This document shows positions 40,305-49,190 of a DNA stretch of 64,000 nucleotides, piece by piece. Under the pieces are notes generated by a model that was not told where the DNA came from, searched no databases, and saw nothing but the letters and a program-made list of their open reading frames with translations. The stretch is from Ruminococcus sp. Its GTDB lineage: Bacteria; Bacillota; Clostridia; Oscillospirales; Ruminococcaceae. The stretch covers positions 1 through 64,000 of the forward strand of contig SVNX01000002.1 in NCBI GenBank assembly GCA_015066665.1. The letters run 5' to 3'. The translations under genes and the position numbers were made by a program. The first letter of the stretch is position 1. Each line of letters starts with the position of its first letter.

Positions 40305-41941
40305 TTTTTTTTTCGTGAGAAGAGTCCACGCAGGCCGCCCTTCTCTTTTTTCGGTTCTTCCGCCGGTACGCTCAAATGACGCAGGCGTGCCTTGCGGGGC
40401 TTGGGGGCCTCCTCTTCGGCATATTCCTCTGCCTCTTCGGCATCATCATAGGATTCATCGTATGCTTCCTCATAGGATGCATCGGCGGACTCATCATAGG
40501 GTTCCGCATATGCTTCCTCATAAGCCTCTTCCTCCGGCTCTGCGGGGGCTTCCTCATAGGTCTCGGGGGCCTCATACACCGGTTCGGCTTCCTTAGCAGC
40601 TGCGGCTTCACGCTTCTTGCGGATGGCATCGGCGATGGACGTATCACGGGGAATATCCGGCGGCAGCTCATCCGGCACGTTAATGTGCATGATCTTGCGC
40701 TTCTTCGGAGCGGGAGCAGGCTCAGGTGCGGGCGGTGCCGGTTCCTCGGGGGGGGCCGGCTCTTCCATCACAGGCGGCTCCGGCTCAAGGCCGATCAGTT
40801 CCTCAAAGGGCACGGGCGGTGTGAGGTCGATATCCTGCAGATCCTCCGGCAGCAGTGACTCATCCGGTACGGGCAGTTCCGGCTCTTCCATCTCAGGCGG
40901 TGCGGGAATATCATCCTCCGGCGGCAGCTCAATTTCCTGCGGCTCCTGTACAACCGGTGCCGGCTTCGGGCGGCGCTTGCGCTTACGCTTCGGACGGGGT
41001 GCGGGAGCAGGCTCTGCATCCATGAGATCAGGATCCGGCGGCAGTTCATCCGGTACTTCAATATGCATGATCCTGCGGCGGGGCTTCTCCTCCGTCACAG
41101 GCTCCGGATCCATGAGATCGGGATCCGGCGGCAGCTCATCCGGCACTTCAATATGCATGATCCTGCGGCGGGGCTTCTCCTCCGTCACAGGCTCCGGATC
41201 CATAAGATCGGGATCCGGCGGCAGTTCATCCGGTACTTCAATATGCATGATCCTGCGGCGGGGCTTCTCCTCTGTCACAGGCTCTGCATCCATAAGATCG
41301 GGATCCGGCGGCAGTTCATCCGGCACTTCAATGTGCATGATCTTGCGGCGGGGCTTCTCCTCCGTCACAGGCTCTGCATCCATGAGATCGGGATCCGGCG
41401 GCAGTTCATCCGGCACTTCAATGTGCATGATTTTGCGCTTGGGACGCTCGGGCTGTACCGGTGCTTCCTTCTCGCCGACATGGAAGGTCTTGGTGCGTTC
41501 CGGATCGACCGGACGCTTCTTGCGCTTCTTTCTGGGGCGATCGGAGACCGGACGGGGTTTCGGCTCGATGATCTGGTTTGGCTTGCGCTCCGCATCGAGC
41601 ATGGGCAGGGACTCCTCATCAAGCCGCTCATGCATCCGCACGGCGGGTGACAGGGAAGGCTCCTCAGAGAAATGGCTCACCGGCTCCGGAGGCGGAATGG
41701 GTTCGCGTCTCGGCGGAGGCGGGGGCGGTGCCGGTCTCTGCGGCGGTTCTTCTGCCTGCTTCTGAATGGTTTCCAATTCTACGCTGCGCAGGATCTCGTC
41801 CACACGGCGGCGGGAGGCTTCACTGGCAACTGGTTTTTTCGGTTCCTCGGGCGGCTGCGGTGCGGGAGCGGCTTTCCGGGTACGGAATCCCGGTGTCTCC
41901 AGCAGGCCGTTCAGCAGCTGATCAATATCGTTTGACTTCAT
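40298..41941 (-). CDS. Pro/Glu-rich cytoplasmic repeat protein (N-terminal half of a frameshifted gene)
   Basis: A 547-codon frame starting MKSNDIDQLLNGLLETPGF with GGAG 9 bp upstream. Residues about 30-160 are Pro/Arg/Glu-rich. At about 160-308 lie five 30-residue repeats built on IMHIEVPDELPPDPDLMD followed by EPVTEEKPR. A diverged copy (KIMHINVPDELPPDI) is near 413. The end is very acidic (YEEAYDESYDDAEEAEEYAEE) and stops two codons after a 10-A tract. There is no membrane segment in this half. The gene lies 19 bp after proA. No known family was recognised. Confidence 0.8.
   Translation of the reverse strand: MKSNDIDQLLNGLLETPGFRTRKAAPAPQPPEEPKKPVASEASRRRVDEILRSVELETIQKQAEEPPQRPAPPPPPPRREPIPPPEPVSHFSEEPSLSPAVRMHERLDEESLPMLDAERKPNQIIEPKPRPVSDRPRKKRKKRPVDPERTKTFHVGEKEAPVQPERPKRKIMHIEVPDELPPDPDLMDAEPVTEEKPRRKIMHIEVPDELPPDPDLMDAEPVTEEKPRRRIMHIEVPDELPPDPDLMDPEPVTEEKPRRRIMHIEVPDELPPDPDLMDPEPVTEEKPRRRIMHIEVPDELPPDPDLMDAEPAPAPRPKRKRKRRPKPAPVVQEPQEIELPPEDDIPAPPEMEEPELPVPDESLLPEDLQDIDLTPPVPFEELIGLEPEPPVMEEPAPPEEPAPPAPEPAPAPKKRKIMHINVPDELPPDIPRDTSIADAIRKKREAAAAKEAEPVYEAPETYEEAPAEPEEEAYEEAYAEPYDESADASYEEAYDESYDDAEEAEEYAEEEAPKPRKARLRHLSVPAEEPKKEKGGLRGLFSRKKKD
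41016..41460. repeat. 90-bp coding tandem repeat, five copies
   Basis: Five units with an exact 90-bp period (landmark GGATCCGGCGGCAG near 41030, 41121, 41211, 41301, 41391) encode 30-residue repeats in the minus-strand gene. Adjacent copies differ by only a few bases, implying recent duplication or homogenisation. The period and coding frame rule out CRISPR. Confidence 0.92.
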
Positions 41942-41960
41942 ATTGCAACTCCGCTCTGTA

Positions 41961-43211
41961 TTATCGGATCTGTCCGTTTCCGGTAATACGGTATTGAATC
42001 GTGGTCAGTGCCTGCAGACCCATGGGGCCTCTTGCATGCAGCTTCTGGGTGGAAATACCGATCTCTGCACCGAAGCCGAATTCCTCGCCGTCGGTGAATC
42101 GGGTGGAGGCGTTGACGTAAACAGCGGCAGAATCCACGCTGTTCTGGAAATATTCCGCATTGGCCATGGACTGGGTCACAATGCACTCGGAATGACGGGT
42201 GCTGTATCTGAGAATATGATCGACGGCTTCCTCAACGGAATCCACCACACGAATGGCGATCTTATAATCGAGGTACTCGGTTGCATAGTCCTCTTCCGTG
42301 GCGGGAATCACGCTCTCGCCGAGGATCTTCTGCACGGTCTCGCAGCCGTGGATTTCCACATTGTGTGCGGCAAATGCCGTCTTGATATGGGGCAGGAATG
42401 CGGGGGCAATGTCCTTATGTACAAGCAGCGTTTCAATGGCGTTGCACACGGAGGGACGCTGGGTCTTGGCGTTGTTGGCGATCTCCACAGCCATAGCGAG
42501 GTCTGCGGAAGCATCGACATAGACATGGCAGTTGCCGGCACCGGTTTCGATCACGGGCACGGTGGCCTGCTTCACGACGGCCTGAATGAGACCAGCACCG
42601 CCTCTGGGAATGAGGACATCGAGATAGCCGTTGAGCTTCATCATTTCGGCAGCGGTCTCACGGTCGGTCTTTTCCACAAGCTGCACAAGATCTGCGGGCA
42701 GGCCTGCGGATGTGAGTGCTTCACGCATCACGGACACAAGGCAGGTATTCGAGTGAATGGCTTCCTTGCCGCCGCGGAGAATGACCGCATTGCCGGCCTT
42801 GAGGCACAGGGCAGCCGCATCGACCGTCACGTTCGGACGGGATTCGAAAATAATGCCGATGACACCCAGCGGCACACGCACCTGACGGATGCGAAGGCCA
42901 TTCGGGCGGATCCACCCGCGGTCCTCGGTACCGATGGGATCCTCCAGTGCAATGAGCTTGCACACGGCATTTGCAATGCTCTGAATGCGGGATGCATCCA
43001 GACGCAGACGATCCTGCATGGCGGCACTCATGCCGTTCTCCACCGCTGCATCCAGATCCTTCCGGTTCTCAGCGATGATGAGATCGGTATTGGCCACGAG
43101 CGCATCGGAAATGGCCTGCAGTGCCTGATTCTTCAGGACGGTTCCTGCCTTTGCAGCGGCAGGCGCAGCGGCCTTTGCCTTGGCGCCAAGGGTTTCCATA
43201 TAGCTTGCCAT
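41961..43211 (-). CDS. proA: glutamate-5-semialdehyde dehydrogenase
   Basis: A 416-residue ProA that reduces gamma-glutamyl phosphate in proline synthesis. It has ESRPNVTVDAAALCLKAGNA and the aldehyde-dehydrogenase-like PVIETGAGNCHVYVD with the catalytic Cys near 257 (VCNAIETLLVH). GAGGAGG lies 6 bp upstream. It follows proB by 15 bp. The gene for the final step, proC, is at 60.4 kb. Confidence 0.95.
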   Translation of the reverse strand: MASYMETLGAKAKAAAPAAAKAGTVLKNQALQAISDALVANTDLIIAENRKDLDAAVENGMSAAMQDRLRLDASRIQSIANAVCKLIALEDPIGTEDRGWIRPNGLRIRQVRVPLGVIGIIFESRPNVTVDAAALCLKAGNAVILRGGKEAIHSNTCLVSVMREALTSAGLPADLVQLVEKTDRETAAEMMKLNGYLDVLIPRGGAGLIQAVVKQATVPVIETGAGNCHVYVDASADLAMAVEIANNAKTQRPSVCNAIETLLVHKDIAPAFLPHIKTAFAAHNVEIHGCETVQKILGESVIPATEEDYATEYLDYKIAIRVVDSVEEAVDHILRYSTRHSECIVTQSMANAEYFQNSVDSAAVYVNASTRFTDGEEFGFGAEIGISTQKLHARGPMGLQALTTIQYRITGNGQIR

Positions 43212-43226
43212 AATCTTCCTCCTCTG

Positions 43227-44027
43227 TTATGACAGGCTGCCCTGTGCGGGGAACAATGTGCCCAGGGGCTTGCCGTCAAATAAATCATATAAATCATCGG
43301 GATTTTTACCGTTCATGATGATCATATCCACACCGGCTGCGGTGGCGATTTTTGCTGCATTGATCTTGGTGGCCATGCCGCCCGAACCAAGGCTGCTGCC
43401 CGCACCGCCGGCAATTTCCTCGATATGCTGGTCAATTTCCTCGACCACATGGATGATCTGTGCATTTTCGTTCTTATGCGGATCCTCGGAATAGAGTCCA
43501 TCGATATCGGACATGATGATGAGCAGATCCGCACCGGCAATGGATGCCACAACGGCGGAGAGCGAGTCATTCTCACCGATCTCCAGCTCCAGCTCATCGA
43601 TGGCAACGGTATCATTCTCATTCACGATCGGAATGACGCCCATTGCGGTCAGTTCGTCAATGGCATTGCGCACATTATCCACACGGTCGGGGGTGCTGAT
43701 GATGGTCTTGGTCAGCAGAATCTGTGCGACCGTAACAGTATATTTTGAGAACATTTCATCGTAGATGTGCATCAGCTCGCACTGTCCGACAGCGGCAGCG
43801 GCCTGCTTGCCGGGGGTGGTCTTCGGACGCTCACGCAGTCCGAGCTTGCCGACACCCAGACCCACTGCGCCGGAGGAAACAAGAATCAGTTCCCTGCCGG
43901 AATTCTGCAGATCTGCCAGCACGCGCACAAGATTGGTCATGCGGCGGATGTTGAGCTTGCCGGTCTTGTGGGCAAGGGTCGAAGTACCGAGCTTGATGAC
44001 GATTCGCTTTTTATTTGAAAGATCCAT
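43227..44027 (-). CDS. proB: glutamate 5-kinase, short form without PUA domain
   Basis: A 266-residue amino-acid-kinase protein with VIKLGTSTLAHKTG, SSGAVGLGVGKL, NENDTVAIDEL and GSGGMATKINAA. It phosphorylates glutamate and is the usual point of proline feedback. E. coli ProB (367 residues) has a C-terminal PUA domain that is missing here, as in many Clostridia. It is 19 bp downstream of the hydroxyacid dehydrogenase gene. Confidence 0.94.
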   Translation of the reverse strand: MDLSNKKRIVIKLGTSTLAHKTGKLNIRRMTNLVRVLADLQNSGRELILVSSGAVGLGVGKLGLRERPKTTPGKQAAAAVGQCELMHIYDEMFSKYTVTVAQILLTKTIISTPDRVDNVRNAIDELTAMGVIPIVNENDTVAIDELELEIGENDSLSAVVASIAGADLLIIMSDIDGLYSEDPHKNENAQIIHVVEEIDQHIEEIAGGAGSSLGSGGMATKINAAKIATAAGVDMIIMNGKNPDDLYDLFDGKPLGTLFPAQGSLS

Positions 44028-44046
44028 GGTTGATTCCTTCCCTGAT

Positions 44047-44994
44047 TTAGTTCACCTGATTTTTGGGGGTGCCTGCGAGGAAGCACTCCAGATTCTCCGC
44101 AACGATCTGCACAAGGCGTTCCCTGGTCTCGAGGGGCGACCATGCAATATGCGGCGTAATGATGCAGTTTTTCGCTGTTTTCAGCGGTGTATCCGGAGAC
44201 ATCGGCTCCTTGTCGAGCACATCGAGACCGGCACCGGCGAGTCTGCCTTCGTTGAGCGCATCGGCCAGATCCTGCTCTTTCACAATGCCGCCTCTTGCGG
44301 TATTGATGAGGAACGCCGATGGCTTCATGAGGGCAAGCGTCTCCTGACAGACCATATGTGCGGTCTGTTCATTGAGCGGGCAGTGCACGGAGAGGACATC
44401 CGCCTGACGGAAGGCCTCTTCCCGGCTCACGACGGGATAGGGGCAGTCCTTTGGGGTCGAGCGTGTGGAGACGATGACCTTCATGCCGAAGGCCTCGGCC
44501 ACTCTGGCCACGCCTCGTCCGATGCTGCCATAGCCGATGATGGCCATGGTCTTGCCGCTGATTTCATGCACGGGATGCAGAAACCACGAAAACGTCGGGC
44601 TCATCTCCCATGCGCCCTCACGCACGGAACGCTCATAGGCATGGAGATTGCCGGCAAGCGACAGCAGCAGTGCAAAGGTATGCTGCACGACAGCCTGTGT
44701 GGAATATTCACCCGCATTGCTCACCACAATGCCCCGTTCACTGGCTGCGGCGAGATCGATATTGTTGAAGCCCGTGGCAAACAGGCCGATATATCGCAGA
44801 TTGGGACATTTTGCGATGACATCCCGTGTGATGGGCGTTTTGTTGCACAGCACGATCTCCGCATCGCCGATTTTATCGGCGGCTTCCTCCGGCAGAGTCG
44901 GGCCGCAGCAGATCACCTCGCCATAACGGGAAAAGACGTCGAAACCGACATCACGGGCAGAGACGGTATCCCAGTCGGGCAGTACGATTTTCAT
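44047..44994 (-). CDS. D-2-hydroxyacid dehydrogenase (NAD-dependent)
   Basis: A 315-residue protein with NAD-binding GYGSIGRGVARV (about 152-163) and catalytic Arg, Glu and His in INTARGGIV, GLDVLDKEP and TPHIAWS. The sequence resembles glycerate/hydroxypyruvate-type dehydrogenases more than lactate dehydrogenase, but the substrate cannot be fixed from the sequence. It overlaps the small membrane protein gene by 4 bp and precedes proB. Confidence 0.9.
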   Translation of the reverse strand: MKIVLPDWDTVSARDVGFDVFSRYGEVICCGPTLPEEAADKIGDAEIVLCNKTPITRDVIAKCPNLRYIGLFATGFNNIDLAAASERGIVVSNAGEYSTQAVVQHTFALLLSLAGNLHAYERSVREGAWEMSPTFSWFLHPVHEISGKTMAIIGYGSIGRGVARVAEAFGMKVIVSTRSTPKDCPYPVVSREEAFRQADVLSVHCPLNEQTAHMVCQETLALMKPSAFLINTARGGIVKEQDLADALNEGRLAGAGLDVLDKEPMSPDTPLKTAKNCIITPHIAWSPLETRERLVQIVAENLECFLAGTPKNQVN

Positions 44995-45287
44995 TCCGCA
45001 GCCGCCTCCTGTGCAGGTGCTTCCTCAGCCGGTGCTTCCTTGTCACGGTCGATTGTTTTCGCCAGAATCAGGCACACGATCAGCAGCACAGCCTCTGCAA
45101 TGCCAACACCATAGAACAGCGCCTTGCTTTCAACGACATACGGCAGCAGCGAGCAGGGAATGCCCACCGCCAGCAGGAGATGATATTTCTTCCGGTAGCG
45201 GAAAAACTGGATGCCGAACACGATCAGCGAGGCCACTGCCAGAATGATATGCATTTCAGGACGGATGGGAAACAGGGTACTTTCCAT
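44991..45287 (-). CDS. small membrane protein, unknown function
   Basis: A 98-residue protein with about three hydrophobic segments (10-26, 35-50, 56-76) and an acidic Ala/Glu tail (APAEEAPAQEAAAE). No family was recognised. It is the first gene after the promoter at 45344-45372 and overlaps the dehydrogenase start by 4 bp, so it heads the run dehydrogenase-proB-proA-repeat protein. Confidence 0.75.
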   Translation of the reverse strand: MESTLFPIRPEMHIILAVASLIVFGIQFFRYRKKYHLLLAVGIPCSLLPYVVESKALFYGVGIAEAVLLIVCLILAKTIDRDKEAPAEEAPAQEAAAE

Positions 45288-45343
45288 GGTAAAAAACTCC
45301 TTTTCTGATTACAGGATTGTCAATCGATAAATACTCAATTTAT

Positions 45344-45372
45344 ATTATAACACACTCCCCTGGCAAATGCAA
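45344..45372 (-). promoter_or_regulatory. sigma-A promoter of the proBA-containing operon
   Basis: TTGCAT (45367-45372) and TATAAT (45344-45349) with a 17-bp spacer on the minus strand. Confidence 0.78.
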
Positions 45373-45463
45373 GAGAAACGGGAATTTTTTTCAAATATCC
45401 TTTCAATAAAAATGGCTGTCACCCGAAACAGGGCACGGATCCGAAAATAAAAATGCTGGTTTT

Positions 45464-45498
45464 CAAAAAACAAACCGCCGCAGAAACCTGCGGCGGCG
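45464..45498 (-). terminator. terminator of the ABC exporter operon
   Basis: CCGCCGCAG (45475-45483) and CTGCGGCGG (45488-45496) form a 9-bp perfect stem with a 4-nt loop. On the minus strand it is followed by TTTGTTTTTT. Confidence 0.9.
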
Positions 45499-45502
45499 AA
45501 AT

Positions 45503-47242
45503 TCAGTTTGCAAACTGACTGCGGTAAAGCTGTGCATAGAAGCCGTTTTCCTTCATCAGGACATCGTGGCTGCCCTGCTCGACAATATTGCCGTCCCGCA
45601 TCACGAGAATGTGATCCGCACTGCGGATGGTGGAGAGACGATGTGCAATGATGAAGCTCGTTCTGCCCTGCATCAGCTTCTCAAAGGCACGCTGGATGCG
45701 GTGCTCGGTGCGCAGGTCGATGCTGCTGGTCGCTTCGTCCAGAATCAGCATCGGGGGGCTTGTCAGCATGATGCGTGCAATGCACAGCAGCTGCTTCTGC
45801 CCCTGCGAGAGGCCGCTCGTGTCGGAAATGACCGTATCGTAGCCATTGGGGAGACGCTTGATGAAGCCGTGGGCATAGACGGCCCTGGCGGCAGCTTCGA
45901 TCTCCTCACGGGTGGCATCGGGCTTGCCATAGGCGATATTTTCCGCCACGGTGCCGGTGAAGATCCACGTCTCCTGCAGCACCATGCCGAACTGACTGCG
46001 CAGACTGTCACGGGTCAGTTCCGTGGTCGGGATGCCGTCGAGGGTGATCTCACCCTGATTCAGCTCGTAGAAGCGCAGCAGCAGATTGATGATGGTTGAT
46101 TTGCCGCAGCCCGTCGGGCCGACAATGGCCGTGCGCTGGCCGGCTGCCGCATGCATGCTGAAGTCCTCGATGAGACGGCGCTCGGGGGTGTAGGAGAAAT
46201 GCACATGGGAGAAGCTCAGCTCGCCCCGGCAATTTTCCACGGCTGCAAGATGGCTGTCATCCGGCTCGGAGGGCGTATCGAGCACAGCAAACACACGCTG
46301 TGCACAGGAAACGGCATTCTGCAGCTCGGCCACAACGCCGGAAATCTCATTGAAGGGCTTGGTATACTGGTTCGAATAGGCCAGAAAGCTGGCAAGACGG
46401 CCGACGCTCATGACGCCGATCCAGGAAATGGCACCGATCGAACCGAGTGCACCCACGGTACCGACGGCCGCATAGATCAGGCCGTTGACGAATCGGGTGG
46501 TGGGGTTGGTCATGGACGAGAAGAAGGTGGCTCTGACGCCCGCCTGTCCCAGCTCACGGTTGAGCTTTGCAAAACGCTCCATGGCACGGTCTTCGTAGGC
46601 AAAGGCACTGACGACCTTCTGGCTGCCGATCATTTCTTCCGTCAGACCGCCCATCTCGCCTCGCAGTACGGACTGCTTCTGGAAGGAGCTGTGCGACATC
46701 GAAGTGATCTTGGCGGCGGCAAAGAGGGAGAGCGGGGTCATCAGCACGACGAGGACGGCGATCTTCACATTCAGCGTCAGCATGAAAGCAAGCGTCCCGA
46801 TGATGGTCACAACGCCTGTGAAGAGCTGTGCAAAGCCCTGCAGGAGGCCGTCGGAGATGGTCTCGATATCGGGGATGACACGGGCGATGAGATCGCCGCG
46901 GGCATTGCCGTCGATATAACGAAGCGGCACTTTCCCAAGCTTTGCGGTCAGTTCCGCACGCAGATCACGCACGGTACCGAAGGCAAGGCGGTTGATGCAA
47001 AGCCCCGCAAGCCACTGGAAGAGGCCGCTCACGAGAACCGTCACCGCAAGGATGAGGGCGATCCGGCCAAGGGCGGCAAAATCCACATTTCCCTGTCCTA
47101 CGGCCGCATCGACGGCCTCGCCGATCAGGATGGGCGCAGCGAGGGAGAGCGATGTCCCGACGAGTGTGCAGAGTATGGTCAGAACCAGATAGCCGGCATA
47201 GGGGCGGCAGTAACTGAGGATGCGTATCAATGTTTTCTTCAT
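45503..47242 (-). CDS. ABC exporter half-transporter with canonical ATP site
   Basis: A 579-residue fusion of six membrane helices (about 1-310) and an ATP-binding domain. Walker A is GPTGCGKST, signature LSQGQKQ, Walker B MLILDEATSSID with the catalytic Glu, and the H-loop IIAHRLSTI. AAGGAGG lies 5 bp before the start at 47242. It is 10 bp after a partner half-transporter with a degenerate site, so the two form a heterodimeric exporter of the multidrug/lipid type. The substrate is unknown. Confidence 0.92.
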   Translation of the reverse strand: MKKTLIRILSYCRPYAGYLVLTILCTLVGTSLSLAAPILIGEAVDAAVGQGNVDFAALGRIALILAVTVLVSGLFQWLAGLCINRLAFGTVRDLRAELTAKLGKVPLRYIDGNARGDLIARVIPDIETISDGLLQGFAQLFTGVVTIIGTLAFMLTLNVKIAVLVVLMTPLSLFAAAKITSMSHSSFQKQSVLRGEMGGLTEEMIGSQKVVSAFAYEDRAMERFAKLNRELGQAGVRATFFSSMTNPTTRFVNGLIYAAVGTVGALGSIGAISWIGVMSVGRLASFLAYSNQYTKPFNEISGVVAELQNAVSCAQRVFAVLDTPSEPDDSHLAAVENCRGELSFSHVHFSYTPERRLIEDFSMHAAAGQRTAIVGPTGCGKSTIINLLLRFYELNQGEITLDGIPTTELTRDSLRSQFGMVLQETWIFTGTVAENIAYGKPDATREEIEAAARAVYAHGFIKRLPNGYDTVISDTSGLSQGQKQLLCIARIMLTSPPMLILDEATSSIDLRTEHRIQRAFEKLMQGRTSFIIAHRLSTIRSADHILVMRDGNIVEQGSHDVLMKENGFYAQLYRSQFAN

Positions 47243-47252
47243 ATGTGCCTCC

Positions 47253-48962
47253 TTACTGCATCTGGGAATTGTAGATTTCACGATATTCCTCGCAGTTTTC
47301 GAGGAGCTCTTCATGGGTGCCCTGCCCCACGCACTGACCGTCATCCAGCACAAGGATGAGGTCGGCATCCTGAAGCGAAGTCGCACGCTGGGAGATCATG
47401 ATCACGGTCATGTCGCCGCAGCGTTCCCGCAGTGCTGTACGGAGTGCAAGGTCGGTGGCATAGTCGAGCGCACTCATGCTGTCATCGAGAATCAGGATAT
47501 CGGGCTTGCCGGCAATGGCACGGGCAATGGTCAGACGCTGCTTCTGTCCGCCGGACAGATTGCGGCCGCCCTGTACAAGATGGGTCTGGGTGCCGTACTG
47601 CATCTTCTCGACAAAATCCCATGCCTGTGCGATTTCAAGTGCCTCACGCATACCGGTCTCATCAAGTCCGAGATCCGCCCAGCGGAGGTTTTCGGCAATG
47701 GTGCCGGTAAACAGCACGGCCTTCTGCGGCACGATGCCGATGCACCTGCGCAGTGCCTTGTAATCATATGCCTTCACATCCTGCCCGAAGACACGCACCT
47801 GTCCGCTGCCTGCATCGTAAAAGCGGGGAATGAGACTGGCGAGGGTCGATTTACCGCAGCCCGTACTGCCGATAATGCCGAGTGTCTGTCCTTTTTTCAG
47901 CGTGAAGCTGATGTCCTCGAGGGACTTGTCGCCCGCACCCTTGTAGGAGAAATCCACATGGTCAAAGGCGATGGCTTCTGTGGACGAGGCATCGGGCACG
48001 GCAGTGCCGTTTTCCATCGAGGAAGGGGTGGAGAGCACCTCATGCACACGGACGGCGGAGGCCTGCGCCTTGGTAAGAATGACGATGAGATTGGCCATTA
48101 CGACCATCGCCAGAAGGATCTGGGTCATGTAATTGGTGAAGGCGGTGAGGTCGCCCTGACTGAGTGCACCGCTGTCGATCTGCACGCCGCCGAACCAGAG
48201 CACGGCAACGATGCCGAGATTCATGATCATGAAGGTCAGGGGGTTGAGGATGGAGGAGATGCGGCCGACGGCGATCATGCTCTTTTCGAGGTCGTCGCAC
48301 TGCCGGGCAAACTCGTCCTTCTCCTGCTTCTGACGGCTGAAGGCACGGATGTGACGCTGGCCGTCGAGATTTTCGCCCGTACGGCGGGCAATGGCATCGA
48401 GCTGCTTCTGATTGCGGCCGTACATGGGAATGGTTTTCGTCATGACGGCATAGAGCAGCAGTCCGACAATGGGGGCGATGATGAGGAAGATGAGCGAGAG
48501 CTTCACGTCGATCATGAGGGACATGACAATGGCACCGATGATGAGGAAGGGCGCACGCACGGCAAGACGGATGAACATGTTCACGCCAGTCTGTGCGGCG
48601 GTGGCATCGGTGGTGATGCGGTTGATGAGGGTGGAGGTACCGAGGCTGTCAAGCTCCGTGTGGGAGAGTGCATTGATGTGGCGGTAGAGTGCCTCACGCA
48701 GATCGGTACCGAAGCCGAAGGCACAGCGCGCGGCAAAATACTGACAGGTCAGGGCAAAGCCGAGACCGCACACACCGAGGAGTACGATCAGTCCGCACAT
48801 CTTCCAGATGTAGCCCGCATCGCCCAGGGCAATGCCGTTGTCGATGATTTTAGCCATCACTACGGGCACGATCAGCTCGAAAATGGCCTCAAGGAGCTTG
48901 AAGGTCGGGCCGAGGATCAGCTCCTTGCGATAGGGTTTCAAAAAACGTAACAAATGCTGCAT
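47253..48962 (-). CDS. ABC exporter half-transporter with degenerate ATP site
   Basis: A 569-residue partner of the next gene with six membrane helices and an ATP-binding domain. Walker A is GSTGCGKST and the signature LSGGQKQ. The Walker B catalytic Glu is replaced by Asp (ILILDDSMSALD) and the H-loop His by Gln (MISQRATSL). Such paired degeneracy is typical of one subunit in heterodimeric exporters of the TM287/288 or BmrCD kind. AGGAAAGG is the likely ribosome-binding site. Confidence 0.92.
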   Translation of the reverse strand: MQHLLRFLKPYRKELILGPTFKLLEAIFELIVPVVMAKIIDNGIALGDAGYIWKMCGLIVLLGVCGLGFALTCQYFAARCAFGFGTDLREALYRHINALSHTELDSLGTSTLINRITTDATAAQTGVNMFIRLAVRAPFLIIGAIVMSLMIDVKLSLIFLIIAPIVGLLLYAVMTKTIPMYGRNQKQLDAIARRTGENLDGQRHIRAFSRQKQEKDEFARQCDDLEKSMIAVGRISSILNPLTFMIMNLGIVAVLWFGGVQIDSGALSQGDLTAFTNYMTQILLAMVVMANLIVILTKAQASAVRVHEVLSTPSSMENGTAVPDASSTEAIAFDHVDFSYKGAGDKSLEDISFTLKKGQTLGIIGSTGCGKSTLASLIPRFYDAGSGQVRVFGQDVKAYDYKALRRCIGIVPQKAVLFTGTIAENLRWADLGLDETGMREALEIAQAWDFVEKMQYGTQTHLVQGGRNLSGGQKQRLTIARAIAGKPDILILDDSMSALDYATDLALRTALRERCGDMTVIMISQRATSLQDADLILVLDDGQCVGQGTHEELLENCEEYREIYNSQMQ

Positions 48963-49012
48963 AAACCGGATACGCCTTTCCTGAAATTTTCTTTACTGGA
49001 CATACTTTATTT

Positions 49013-49041
49013 ATTATACCCCTTTTTTTTGGTTTTGGCAA
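49013..49041 (-). promoter_or_regulatory. sigma-A promoter of the ABC exporter operon
   Basis: TTGCCA (49036-49041) and TATAAT (49013-49018) with a 17-bp, A-rich spacer on the minus strand. Confidence 0.8.
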
Positions 49042-49121
49042 TAGGTGGACGGAGAAAAATCGGGGATTATACATGAAATATCAATAGGACTTGCGGCATG
49101 TGGTCTTGCATTCCACATATT

Positions 49122-49150
49122 TTTCTGCAAATGTGAAAAAGGGGTATAAT
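49122..49150 (+). promoter_or_regulatory. promoter of the LytM-domain gene
   Basis: A perfect TATAAT at 49145-49150 with a poor -35 (TTTCTG at 49122-49127). It lies 40 bp before the GTG start. A forespore sigma-factor match was looked for and not found. Confidence 0.55.
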
Positions 49151-49190
49151 TACGATATTTTGGACAAAACTATGAGCGGAGGTGTTATTC

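Noticed and set aside
41016-41460. Possible CRISPR array (90-bp periodicity)
   Set aside because: The whole 90-bp unit is repeated with few changes and is in frame with a coding sequence; there are no unique spacers.
49122-49190. Forespore (sigma-F/G) promoter for the LytM gene
   Set aside because: No -35/-10 pair close to the sigma-F or sigma-G consensus; a sigma-A-type TATAAT is the only good element.
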